Part shown: one piece after another, positions 26,559 through 34,923 of the stretch
Numbering within the stretch: position 1 is the stretch's first letter
How the letters are laid out: each line of letters starts with the position of its first letter
Assembly: GCF_030913635.1 (NCBI RefSeq)
Contig: NZ_CP133188.1
Coordinates: forward strand, 1,736,001 to 1,800,000
Length of the DNA stretch: 64,000 nucleotides
Origin: Sedimentibacter sp. MB35-C1
GTDB lineage: Bacteria > Bacillota > Clostridia > Tissierellales > Sedimentibacteraceae
Reading direction: 5' to 3'
Program-made: the position numbers and the translations under genes
The notes under the pieces: generated by a model
The model's database searches: none
What the model was told of the DNA's origin: nothing
What the model saw: only the letters and a program-made list of their open reading frames with translations

Positions 26559-27569
26559 TTATACAGAGCTTCTTTCTATTATTTCTGTATTTAGTATGAT
26601 TACTTCTGCTTCTTTGTTTACCTTTTTATCGGAGCTGTTTAAATTTTTTAATAGCAGCTCCATAGCCATGTAACCCATTTCGTAGTTTGGCTGTCTGACG
26701 GTAGTAAGAGAAGGTTCAACAAGTCCTGCCAGATATATATCATCAAAACCAATTATGCCTATATCATCAGGAATATTGAAGCCGCGCTTCTTAAGCTCCT
26801 TAACAGCTCCCACTGCAATTAGATCATTACCGCAAAATATGGCATCAAAATTCTTGTTCTCAGATAACAATTCAATAATACCATTTTTTCCCCATTCAAT
26901 TTTATATTCACCGTACTTAATAAGTTTTTCATCATATTCCAAACCATTGTCACATAAGGCTTTTCTATATCCGGCTAATCGGTCTCTTGCTGTACGTGTT
27001 TTTAAAGACCCTGACAGATATGCTATTTTTTTATACCCTTTATTTATAAGGTGGACAACGCCATTGTATGCTCCTTCTAAATTGTTTACCAAGACCTTTC
27101 CGCAAATGTTTTTGGAATAAAAATCTCTGTCTATCAAAATTACAGGAACCTTGCACCGCTCTAATATTCCGGACATTTTTTCACTGTTGGAAGAGTGCGC
27201 GATTATAATACCGTCAGCCATTTTTTTTGTAAGGGTTTCAATGTGCTTTTCTTCCACTTCAAGCTTATCATCCGTATTGCAAAATATAATGCTGTAGCCC
27301 GATTCATTTGCCTTGTCTTCGGCTCCTCTGGCAACACCGGGGAAAAAGGGATTTGTAATATCAGGAAGTATCAAACCTACAGTATGAGTTTTTTGCGTTA
27401 CGAGACTCCCTGCCATGGCATTTGGAATGTAGTTATATTTTTTTACTGCATCCAGAACTCTGGTTCGGGTTGCATCTGTAATACTTTTATCCTTGTTGTT
27501 TAAAATCATCGAAACTGTGGCAATGGATACGCCAGCTTCTTTTGCGATTTCTTTAATTGTAATTTTCAT
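26559..27569 (-). CDS. rbsR: LacI-family ribose operon repressor
   Basis: 336 residues: an N-terminal LacI helix-turn-helix (TIKEIAKEAGVSIATVSMILNNK, cited in parts) and a periplasmic-binding-like effector domain from about 60, with VGLILPDITNPFFPGVARGAE. The ATG at 27569 is preferred to a GTG three codons earlier that is part of the ribosome site AGGTG. It is the first gene of rbsR-D-A-C-B, with an operator just upstream of its ribosome site, so it is likely autoregulated and ribose-induced. Confidence 0.9.
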   Translation of the reverse strand: MKITIKEIAKEAGVSIATVSMILNNKDKSITDATRTRVLDAVKKYNYIPNAMAGSLVTQKTHTVGLILPDITNPFFPGVARGAEDKANESGYSIIFCNTDDKLEVEEKHIETLTKKMADGIIIAHSSNSEKMSGILERCKVPVILIDRDFYSKNICGKVLVNNLEGAYNGVVHLINKGYKKIAYLSGSLKTRTARDRLAGYRKALCDNGLEYDEKLIKYGEYKIEWGKNGIIELLSENKNFDAIFCGNDLIAVGAVKELKKRGFNIPDDIGIIGFDDIYLAGLVEPSLTTVRQPNYEMGYMAMELLLKNLNSSDKKVNKEAEVIILNTEIIERSSV

Positions 27570-27582
27570 ATTGCACACCTAT

Positions 27583-27594
27583 TTAAACGTTTAA
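27583..27594. promoter_or_regulatory. RbsR operator candidate
   Basis: Perfect 12-base palindrome TTAAACGTTTAA with the central CG expected of LacI-family sites. It starts five bases downstream of the -10 element and so covers the transcription start, which fits repression. Confidence 0.65.
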
Positions 27595-27598
27595 CTAA

Positions 27599-27627
27599 AT
27601 TATAATACTAAATATTGGAAAAGTCAA
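27599..27627 (-). promoter_or_regulatory. rbs operon promoter
   Basis: On the minus strand: TTGACT (27627-27622), 17-base spacer, TATAAT (27604-27599). It faces the rbsR start. Confidence 0.85.
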
Positions 27628-27819
27628 CAATAAAAGCAAACATTTTCCAAAACAAAAATGTTTTTTAAAATTAATGTAGAATAAATTTAGGTATAATATA
27701 ATATAGCAGGGTAATTAAAAACCTGTCTGTTTTACCCGATTAATATATTTTAAGCAATCCGATTGACGGTTTGCACACACAATGATAAAACTAATTTAAA
27801 ATTATAAGGTGGAAAGTAA

Positions 27820-28446
27820 ATGACAAAAATATCGGTTAAAAACCTTGAATATTTTGGAATTATGGATGAGGCAACAAACGAAAATCACTTGGGCTGCAAC
27901 CAAGAATGGTATGTAAAGCACTGGCAGAGAACGGCAGGATGCGGACCTACGGTTGCTGCCGGTATTGTTTCATATTTACAAAAAAATCGTGGATTGGATA
28001 AGGCGAGTTGTCTTAAAATGATGGAAGAAATGTGGAATCATGTTACGCCAACAATAAGAGGAGTGAACAGCACCGGCTTATTTTGTAGCGGACTTTTATC
28101 ATACTCCGAAAGCAAAGGAATAAAGCTAATATATTACTCTGTAGATGTGCCGGAAAAAACAGATGTCAGACCGCCTTTTAAAAGTCTAATTGAATTTATT
28201 TCGTCATCCTTGATAAATGACATACCTGTAGCATTTCTAAACTTGTGTAACGGAGAAGAAAAGAATTTGGATAAATGGCACTGGGTTACAATTGCCGCTT
28301 TGGAATATGAAGATGATTTAAGCAGTGCATATGCAGAAATACTTGATGAAGGTATTAAAAAGCGAATTAATCTTTTGATGTGGTATAATACCACAATGCT
28401 GGGTGGAGGATTTGTTTCTTTTTATTTTGATGATAAAAATCACTGA
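27820..28446 (+). CDS. C39-like (papain-fold) cytosolic protein
   Basis: 208 residues, no signal peptide. A CGPT motif (C41) in TAGCGPTVAAGIVSYLQ starts a helix as in papain-like C39 peptidases. A later KWHWVTIAAL (H154) supplies the expected histidine, and a following acidic or Asn residue in W-Y-N is plausible. It might be a transglutaminase- or phytochelatin-synthase-like enzyme, or a peptidase. The start follows AAGGTGG. The partner is unknown. Its stop codon lies within a bidirectional terminator. Confidence 0.6.
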   Translation: MTKISVKNLEYFGIMDEATNENHLGCNQEWYVKHWQRTAGCGPTVAAGIVSYLQKNRGLDKASCLKMMEEMWNHVTPTIRGVNSTGLFCSGLLSYSESKGIKLIYYSVDVPEKTDVRPPFKSLIEFISSSLINDIPVAFLNLCNGEEKNLDKWHWVTIAALEYEDDLSSAYAEILDEGIKKRINLLMWYNTTMLGGGFVSFYFDDKNH

Positions 28447-28476
28447 TTAGGATAATGAGCCCAATCAGTGATTTTT
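28435..28476. terminator. Bidirectional terminator
   Basis: AAAAATCACTGATT pairs with AATCAGTGATTTTT; the stem of about 14 bases overlaps the upstream stop codon. It serves the C39-like gene and the convergent flavoprotein gene. Confidence 0.85.
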
Positions 28477-28490
28477 GATAATGTTAATGT

Positions 28491-29123
28491 TTATCGCACC
28501 ATATTCATATATGCCTTTCTTTCAGGCATGGGTTTTTCTATTTTGCCTTCGCTAAACTCTATCAGCTTCATGAGCCAAGCCATATTTTTCCCAAGGATTC
28601 GCATTATTTGAACACCTTCATCATCCTTGACAGCTTCACCAGGTCTCAAACCAAAAATAACGTTCCAGTAATTTGATGTGGGCATAAGCATTTCCGAATA
28701 GCTTATGTAATTGTTCAACTGGTTGAATGCAGGGATTCCTCCTGCTCGTCTGACTGATATAATGCCTGTTCCGACTTTATGTCTGAATAATCCGTTGTTT
28801 GCACTCCCCACATATGTAGCCCTGTCAAGAAAGGCTTTCATTGTGGAGCTGATATCTGAAAAGTGAACTGGAGAGCCAAATATTATTCCATCAGCTTCCT
28901 TCATTTTTTGAATCCATTCGTTAACTTCATCATCAATTATACATCGTTCATTCCTTGACTTAAAACAGGAGTTACATGCAGTGCAGCCTTGGATTTTCTT
29001 GTTTCCTACATGAATTATTTCAACATCAATATTTTCATTTATTAGTTGATCAGCCACTATTTTTATTGCTTCATAAGTATTTCCTTCTTTTCTGGGACTT
29101 CCGTTAAATGCAACTACTTTCAT
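28491..29123 (-). CDS. Flavodoxin-family NAD(P)H-dependent FMN protein, iron-sulfur type
   Basis: 210 residues. The opening GSPRKEGNTYEAI is the FMN phosphate loop of NAD(P)H-dependent FMN reductase/WrbA relatives. Cysteines C47, C50, C53 and C61 form C-x2-C-x2-C-x7-C, which fits the compact motif of archaeal iron-sulfur flavoproteins (C-x2-C-x2-C-x4-7-C). Later GSPVHFSDISSTMKAFLDR is the usual FMN ring loop. It likely transfers electrons between a ferredoxin-like and NAD(P)H partner. Monocistronic. Confidence 0.78.
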   Translation of the reverse strand: MKVVAFNGSPRKEGNTYEAIKIVADQLINENIDVEIIHVGNKKIQGCTACNSCFKSRNERCIIDDEVNEWIQKMKEADGIIFGSPVHFSDISSTMKAFLDRATYVGSANNGLFRHKVGTGIISVRRAGGIPAFNQLNNYISYSEMLMPTSNYWNVIFGLRPGEAVKDDEGVQIMRILGKNMAWLMKLIEFSEGKIEKPMPERKAYMNMVR

Positions 29124-29252
29124 AAATTACCTCCTAATCCATTTAAGACATTATACTAAAATGAGTAGCTTATTACAATGATAAGTGCAGTAATAATAGA
29201 AATATTTTAAGTATTGTGGTATAATAATACGACTCAATAAGCGGAGAATTAT

Positions 29253-30692
29253 ATGAAAAATAAAAGTAAAAAAATAAAAAATATAAAATTGCAATATTCT
29301 TTAAGAGTAATTGCTATATGTGTTATTTCAATGCTTTTATCAATTATTATTAACGAATTTGGAATAGGAAAAGAAAATACTTTGATGGTTTTTATCGTAG
29401 GGGTGCTGGCTGTTACCATAGTAACACGTGGTTATGTCTACAGTGCGATTGCATCAATAGTAAGTGTGCTCATGTTCAACTATATGTTTACAAATCCAGT
29501 GCACAGCCTTAAAATAAGCAATACTCATGATATAATCTTGATGATGTTTTTCCTGATTGCAGCTTTAATTTCAAGCAATATGACATCAAAGCTTCAATAT
29601 CAGACTGAATCATCCAAGCGAAATGAAAAAACAGCAAAATTTCTGTATGAAATAACAAAGGGTTTTTTAAATGTAACTGGGAACGAAAACATTATTTTGA
29701 AAGGTATAAAATATATAAAGGAATATGCCGGCTATGATTGTTGTGTAAAATTAAACAGTGAGGAAAAAGTATATGGTACGCTGGGATCGACAGAATATAG
29801 TAAAGTTGATGAAATAAACACTATGATTGTTCCTATAAAAGGAGTAGCAAAACAAAGAGGTGAAGTGCGAATCATTATTGACGACGCCTTATCACAGGAA
29901 AAGGACATGTTAATTAAAGCAATAGTTCATCAGATGGCTATAATCTTGGATAGAGAATTTATTTATGAAGAGAGGCAGAAGATAAAGGTTGACATTGAAA
30001 GAGAGCGTCTTAAGAGTACCCTCTTAAGGAGTATCTCTCATGATATCAGAACACCTCTGACAAGTATCAAGGGTGCTAGTGAACTAATATGCGATAATTA
30101 TGATAATTTAGACGAAGATAATATTAAGAAGTTGGCATCAGATATTTTTGATGAATCTACATGGTTAATGAAGACGGTACAAAATATTCTTGATATGACG
30201 AGAATAAATGAAGGTAAACTTACTGTTAAAAAAAGCTATGAAGCTGTAGATGATATTGTAAACCAAACGTTATCTCTGGTGCCGCGGCTTCATGAGACGG
30301 GAAGACTTTGCGTAAAAATTCCTGATGACATAGTTCTTGTTCCAGTTGACGGCAGGCTTTTTGTTCAGGTATTGGTTAATTTGCTGGATAATGAATATAA
30401 GCATGCAGGAGAAAGTGCCGATATATGCTTAAGTGTGTATGTTGAAGATAAATTTGTTATATTTGAAGTTTCAGATAACGGTATCGGAATTGAGCCATCT
30501 ATGTTGAATAAAATATTTGACGGATTTGTTACCCGCCAAAAGAACAATATTGCGGATGGCAGCTTAGGTGTCGGATTGGGGCTCAGCATATGCAAGGAAA
30601 TTGTAAATGCACACGGAGGTAAAATTATTGCTCATAATTTAAAAGCCGGAGGGGCATCATTCAAAATAGAGCTGCCTATGGAGGTTGAATAA
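29253..30692 (+). CDS. KdpD-like sensor histidine kinase, short form
   Basis: 479 residues. An N-terminal DUF4118 block of four spans (about 15-110) is the KdpD membrane domain. The GAF-like stretch 125-240 precedes HisKA with H263 in SISHDIRTPL, then HATPase with NLLDNEYKHAG, DNGIGIEP and GLGLSICKEIV. The usual N-terminal KdpD and universal-stress domains are missing, so this is a short KdpD. It senses ion or turgor signals, by analogy. It is coupled (TAATG) to the response regulator and lies beside potassium genes. Confidence 0.87.
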   Translation: MKNKSKKIKNIKLQYSLRVIAICVISMLLSIIINEFGIGKENTLMVFIVGVLAVTIVTRGYVYSAIASIVSVLMFNYMFTNPVHSLKISNTHDIILMMFFLIAALISSNMTSKLQYQTESSKRNEKTAKFLYEITKGFLNVTGNENIILKGIKYIKEYAGYDCCVKLNSEEKVYGTLGSTEYSKVDEINTMIVPIKGVAKQRGEVRIIIDDALSQEKDMLIKAIVHQMAIILDREFIYEERQKIKVDIERERLKSTLLRSISHDIRTPLTSIKGASELICDNYDNLDEDNIKKLASDIFDESTWLMKTVQNILDMTRINEGKLTVKKSYEAVDDIVNQTLSLVPRLHETGRLCVKIPDDIVLVPVDGRLFVQVLVNLLDNEYKHAGESADICLSVYVEDKFVIFEVSDNGIGIEPSMLNKIFDGFVTRQKNNIADGSLGVGLGLSICKEIVNAHGGKIIAHNLKAGGASFKIELPMEVE

Positions 30693-31381
30693 TGGATAAT
30701 AAAATATTGATAATAGAAGATGACAATAAAATAGTAAACTTTATGTCTATGGCATTAAAAGCTAAGGGATATTCAGTAATAACGGCAAGAAACGGAAACG
30801 ACGGAATTTTATATTTCTGTACCGAAACTCCTGATATCATTTTGCTGGATTTAGGACTTCCTGATATGGATGGTATTGAAATAATCAATAAGATAAGAGA
30901 AGTTTCAAATATTCCTGTAATAATTGTCTCGGCCAGAGAACAGGACTATGATAAAATTGCAGCTCTTGATGCAGGGGCAAATGATTATGTTACAAAGCCA
31001 TTTTCAATGGGAGAGCTGCTTGCCAGAATAAGAGTAATGGAAAGGCTTATTGAAAGGGAAGTTTTACCTTCTGCTGAAATTATTTACAAAGTGGACTACT
31101 TAACTGTCGATATTGAAAAGCACAGAGTATATGTTGACGACGATGAAATACACCTTACTCCGATTGAGTTCAAGCTGTTGGTTCTGCTTATTAAGAACAG
31201 GGGAAAGGTCATAACGCACAGCCAGATATCAAAAGAAGTATGGGGCTATGGTGAAACTGGGGATTCTAAAAGCATAAGAGTATTTATGGCAAGTCTGAGA
31301 AGAAAGATAGAAAAGGATACATCAAATCCAAGGTATATTCTAACTGAAATCGGTGTCGGATATCGATTTGCAGATGAATAA
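30692..31381 (+). CDS. KdpE-like OmpR-family response regulator
   Basis: 229 residues: a receiver domain with D10/D11, phospho-acceptor D53 in LLDLGLPD and K in YVTKPFS, then a winged-helix DNA-binding domain (about 130-227) with LTPIEFKLLVLLIKNRGKVITH. Its neighbours are a KdpD-like kinase and a convergent Ktr/Trk operon. Whether it regulates that operon is inference. Confidence 0.9.
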   Translation: MDNKILIIEDDNKIVNFMSMALKAKGYSVITARNGNDGILYFCTETPDIILLDLGLPDMDGIEIINKIREVSNIPVIIVSAREQDYDKIAALDAGANDYVTKPFSMGELLARIRVMERLIEREVLPSAEIIYKVDYLTVDIEKHRVYVDDDEIHLTPIEFKLLVLLIKNRGKVITHSQISKEVWGYGETGDSKSIRVFMASLRRKIEKDTSNPRYILTEIGVGYRFADE

Positions 31382-31418
31382 AAGTTTGATAATTTTGCCA
31401 ATAAGAAGCGCCTAAAAC

Positions 31419-31463
31419 GGCACGCAATCACAGTGTATTCAGATATGCGTGAGATTGCATGCC
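31419..31463. repeat. Inverted repeat in the kdpE-like/ktrA gap
   Basis: GGCACGCAATCAC (31419-31431) faces GTGAGATTGCATGCC (31449-31463) with two mismatches or bulges. There is no T-run. It lies in the 140-base gap between the convergent response-regulator and TrkA-like genes, and may be a terminator or a dispersed palindrome. Confidence 0.4.
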
Positions 31464-31521
31464 AGAGCGGGAAACCAATCAAAAAAATTTTAAACAGCTA
31501 AAATAATATATTTTATTTGAT

Positions 31522-32169
31522 TTATATATTATTTGTAAATTTTTGAACCTCTTCTGATTTGCCTATGATAATGAGATTATCATTTTTTCTGAATGTATAG
31601 TCTGCCTTTGGCATTGTAATATCATTTCCGTTTTTAATAAGAAGTATATTAATATGGTGTTTTTTTCTTACGTTTATGTTTTCTATACTTTGCCCTATCC
31701 AATCTTGAATAATTGGTGTTTCAAAAATAGAATATTCCTTAGTAATTGAAAAGTAATCCAGTACATTGTTTGCACTGCATCTTGTTGCTAGTTTCTCAGC
31801 CATGTCCTTATCTGGATATACAACTTCATCTGCGCCGTTTCTTAATAGAAATTTGGCCTGTATATCCCTGCTTGATTTTGATATTACATACTTGGCACCC
31901 AAATCCTTTAGTAAGGATGTTATTTCCAAGGAAGACTGAAAATTATCGCCTATTGTTACAAAGCAAATATCAAAATTGCTTACACCAAGTGCTTTTAATA
32001 CATCTTCTTTTGTGCAGTCTCCGATTTGAGCATCGGTGACTAGAGATGACATTTCATCTATAATAGATGCATCCTTATCAACTATCATTACGTCATTTTT
32101 TAAATCTGACATTTTCAGTGCTAGATGAATTCCAAATGCGCCCATTCCTATAATTAAAACTGATTTCAT
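31522..32169 (-). CDS. ktrA: KtrA/TrkA-type potassium channel regulatory (RCK) protein
   Basis: 215 residues: an RCK_N Rossmann domain (1-130) with GMGAFG (7-12) and acidic VDKD at the end of the second strand, then an RCK_C domain (about 140-215). It binds nucleotides such as NAD(H) or ATP and gates the KtrB/TrkH pore on the cytoplasmic side. It is eight bases downstream of the pore gene. Confidence 0.88.
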   Translation of the reverse strand: MKSVLIIGMGAFGIHLALKMSDLKNDVMIVDKDASIIDEMSSLVTDAQIGDCTKEDVLKALGVSNFDICFVTIGDNFQSSLEITSLLKDLGAKYVISKSSRDIQAKFLLRNGADEVVYPDKDMAEKLATRCSANNVLDYFSITKEYSIFETPIIQDWIGQSIENINVRKKHHINILLIKNGNDITMPKADYTFRKNDNLIIIGKSEEVQKFTNNI

Positions 32170-32177
32170 AATACCAC

Positions 32178-33521
32178 CTACCCGATAATGATTTTTCCGT
32201 ATGGTCTGCTAAGCGGAGATGTTTCTTTCTTCTCAGCCAAAACAGCAGCCATTGATAGCACTCCTACTTTTCCTCCGTACATGAGAAAAGAAATAATAAT
32301 TTTAGAAAAATTACTCAATAACGGTGTAATTCCCAATGATAAACCTACAGTGCCGATTGCTGAAATTACTTCAAACATTGTCTCTTCCAGACTGAAATTT
32401 TGAGTTGCACTTATAAGCATTACAGCTAAAAAAATAGTTGAAATATAAATGACCGTGATTGAGCTTGCTTTTTTCAGAGAATCTGTTTCAAGTCTTCTTT
32501 TAAATATAGTAATGTCTGAAAGCTGTTTTGCCGATGACAAAGCGGTGATGATTAATGTAACAAAAGTGGTTGTTTTTATACCGCCTGCTGTAGATCCGGG
32601 GCTGCCTCCGATAACCATTAATAGCATTGTAAGCAGATACCCTCCTTCAGACATGGTGTTTAAATTAATAGTGTTAAATCCAGCTGTTCTGGGAGTTATG
32701 GAATGAAATAGTGCTGACAGTATTTTCTCTCCCAAGCTCATATTTATCATGCTGTGCTTTGACTCCATTGCTAAAAATATGGCTGCACCTCCAAGTATCA
32801 GAGAAATTGTAGCAGTAAGAACTATTTTGGTATGAAGACTGTATTTGTTGAACTTAAATAAATTTTTAGCAATATCATCCCATACAACAAAACCAATACC
32901 TCCTATTACTATTAGCCCCATTACTACAATATTTACAACAACATCGTTCGCATATGAAGTGAGTGATGAAAATTGACCGTATCTGCCCATTAAGTCAAAG
33001 CCCGCATTGCAAAATGCGGAAACCGAATGAAATATACCGTTATATAATCCTAAGTAAAAGCCCATTTTAGGGCAAAAACGCAGTGAAAGAAATATGGTTC
33101 CTATACCCTCAAAAATAAATGTCCTTATTAAAATTTTTTTAACAAGAAATACAATTCCTCCTATTTTCAATGTATTTGCCGATTCCATCAATAATCTTCT
33201 TTCCTTCAAACCTATTTTTCTTCTAAGAAACATTGAAAATAAGGTAATTATAGTCATAAAGCCAAGTCCGCCTACCTGGATGAGCACAAGTATAACTATT
33301 TGTCCAAATAAAGACCAATGAGTATAGGTATCGTATAGTACAAGGCCGGTTACACAAAACGCAGAGGCTGCGGTAAACAGTGAATCTATATATGGTGTAG
33401 GCATGTTGTTTCTTGATGATACGGGAAGACTCAAAATAATTCCGCCTGCTATTATAATTAACAAAGTACCAAACACAATGATTTCAGTATAAGTCATTTT
33501 TAGGTTTTTTATTTTAAACAT
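32178..33521 (-). CDS. ktrB: KtrB/TrkH-type potassium uptake pore
   Basis: 447 residues. Four pore-loop motifs are visible: SAFCVTGLVLYDT, SAFCNAGFDLMG, TPRTAGFNTIN and SAIGTVGLSLGIT, each with the filter glycine. This fits the four M-P-M repeats of the Trk/Ktr/HKT superfamily. It carries K+ (or Na+-coupled K+) inward. The ATG lies one base after the upstream gene's stop, so it is translationally coupled. Confidence 0.92.
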   Translation of the reverse strand: MFKIKNLKMTYTEIIVFGTLLIIIAGGIILSLPVSSRNNMPTPYIDSLFTAASAFCVTGLVLYDTYTHWSLFGQIVILVLIQVGGLGFMTIITLFSMFLRRKIGLKERRLLMESANTLKIGGIVFLVKKILIRTFIFEGIGTIFLSLRFCPKMGFYLGLYNGIFHSVSAFCNAGFDLMGRYGQFSSLTSYANDVVVNIVVMGLIVIGGIGFVVWDDIAKNLFKFNKYSLHTKIVLTATISLILGGAAIFLAMESKHSMINMSLGEKILSALFHSITPRTAGFNTINLNTMSEGGYLLTMLLMVIGGSPGSTAGGIKTTTFVTLIITALSSAKQLSDITIFKRRLETDSLKKASSITVIYISTIFLAVMLISATQNFSLEETMFEVISAIGTVGLSLGITPLLSNFSKIIISFLMYGGKVGVLSMAAVLAEKKETSPLSRPYGKIIIG

Positions 33522-33522
33522 A

Positions 33523-33996
33523 TTATCTCCTTGTGGCCTTGCTGTTAAGCAGCATTAATACGATTTCAGGTGCTGAGGATTTACCGTCAATACACGTAAT
33601 TTCATTTTCTTCATATATATTTTTGTTATATTGCTTATTGCATATTGCAAATATAATTTTTATTTTCATTAATTTAGACGCTATAGAGCATGCTGTCAGA
33701 TTTTCCAAATCATCATCATTGACAGCCAGCATACAGCTGTAATTACGAGATTTATCCAATTTGTCAATATCGTTAAATATATCTGAAGTTAAATCCTTCT
33801 GCATCAGCAAACAGCTTATTTCACGGCATACAGCTTTGTTGCCGTATATTAAAACATCTTTTTCTCTGCAAACAAAATTATTATTGGAATTGCAGTGATT
33901 TTTAGAAGGAGGTTCGATAATAGTATAAATTTTATCTATAAAAATGAAATTAATTAAGAATACTGCAATAAGCGATAATATAATAGCTGCATTCAT
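33523..33996 (-). CDS. Membrane-tethered RCK-N-like protein of the Ktr operon
   Basis: 157 residues. One span at 1-20, a linker, then residues 44-157 which resemble a TrkA_N domain: a DVLIYGNKAVCREISCLLM strand-loop-helix (glycine loop partly lost), DLENLTACSIASKLMKIKIIFAICNK and a late conserved strand. It lacks the GxGxxG nucleotide loop. I do not know a named family. It is the first gene of the ktr operon and starts after AAGGAGC. It may modulate or assemble the channel. Confidence 0.5.
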   Translation of the reverse strand: MNAAIILSLIAVFLINFIFIDKIYTIIEPPSKNHCNSNNNFVCREKDVLIYGNKAVCREISCLLMQKDLTSDIFNDIDKLDKSRNYSCMLAVNDDDLENLTACSIASKLMKIKIIFAICNKQYNKNIYEENEITCIDGKSSAPEIVLMLLNSKATRR

Positions 33997-34400
33997 ACTG
34001 AGCTCCTTAATTTTATTGTAATTATTATAATATTATTGACATTAAAAATGTATTAAGTTATGTATCAGGGTGTTAATATTGTATAAGTAACAAAACGTAA
34101 AATAATTACTGCCTGATAATTGATACTTTGACTGTGCACTTTCTTTCGTAAAAATATATTATATGTGAATTCTGATTATATTAACCGGATTTTTACTTAT
34201 TTAATTTGTTATGAGCATAAAAAGCGGTATTTATCGATACAAACTCAATATCTGCAGTGAAATTAAATAATATTTGCGGATATTTAGTGGTAAAAAATCA
34301 AATTAACATTTAATTATTAATATTTTATTAAATTTTTAATGGTAATTTTTATTTTGGTTATACTATTTATGAAAAACTAATATTAAATTGGAGGATAATT
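33997..34400. other. 404-base AT-rich intergenic region
   Basis: It separates the divergent ktr operon and the FMN-binding lipoprotein gene, so both promoters lie here. A TTGACA-N17-TATGTA pair (34036-34064) faces right, and TATACT at 34359-34364 is a possible -10 of the lipoprotein gene with a poor -35. I see no c-di-AMP (ydaO-type) or other riboswitch core and no plausible gene. Confidence 0.4.
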
Positions 34401-34832
34401 ATGAAGAAACTTGCATTATTGGTATGTGTACTTATGTTGCTCAGCATGGTGGCATGTACTGAGGATAAAAATAATGATTTGACTGAAGATATTACTGACG
34501 GCAATAATTCAGTAGGTAATGATGTTGTTGATGAGGGTACGGTTACAGATAATGAAACTAATGATATGACCGACACCCAGACTCTGACAGGGACTGCTCA
34601 AGGATATGGCGGAGAAGTGAGCGTAACAGTAAAAGTTAGCGGCGATGACATTATGTCTGTTGAGGCTGTGGGTGAAAAGGAAACCCAGGGTGTAGGTTCT
34701 AATGCCTTAGATCAGCTTCCGGCAAAAATAGAAGAAGCTGATTCGACAGATGTAGAAAGTATTTCCGGAGCAACTGTTACGAGCGATGCTATTAAAGAAG
34801 CCGTTGACAATGCTTTAGAAGGAATGAAATAA
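34401..34832 (+). CDS. FMN-binding-domain lipoprotein
   Basis: 143 residues: a lipoprotein signal with C19 in SMVACT, an acidic Asp/Asn/Thr linker to about 62, and a single FMN_bind domain. The flavinylation motif SGATVT lies at 122-127, so T127 is the expected attachment site by ApbE. FMN-bind proteins include RnfG, NqrC and extracytosolic electron carriers. No rnf, fap or apbE is in the window. The start follows TTGGAGGA. It is transcribed alone. Confidence 0.85.
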   Translation: MKKLALLVCVLMLLSMVACTEDKNNDLTEDITDGNNSVGNDVVDEGTVTDNETNDMTDTQTLTGTAQGYGGEVSVTVKVSGDDIMSVEAVGEKETQGVGSNALDQLPAKIEEADSTDVESISGATVTSDAIKEAVDNALEGMK

Positions 34833-34847
34833 ATATGTTGAATGAAA

Positions 34848-34888
34848 AACCAGGTTGGACTTAATCATAAAGTCTAACCTGGTTTTTT
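34848..34888 (+). terminator. Terminator after FMN-binding lipoprotein
   Basis: AACCAGGTT-x-GACTT (34848-) pairs with AAGTC-x-AACCTGGTT and is followed by TTTTTT. A strong 15-base stem. Confidence 0.9.
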
Positions 34889-34923
34889 ATATACTTAGTT
34901 TTAACTATTTAGTTTTAACTATT

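Noticed and set aside
33997-34400. c-di-AMP riboswitch for the ktr operon
   Set aside because: No ydaO-type conserved segments could be found on either strand.
34895-34922. 14-base tandem duplication TTAGTTTTAACTAT x2
   Set aside because: Simple AT-rich duplication after a terminator; no reason to assign a role.
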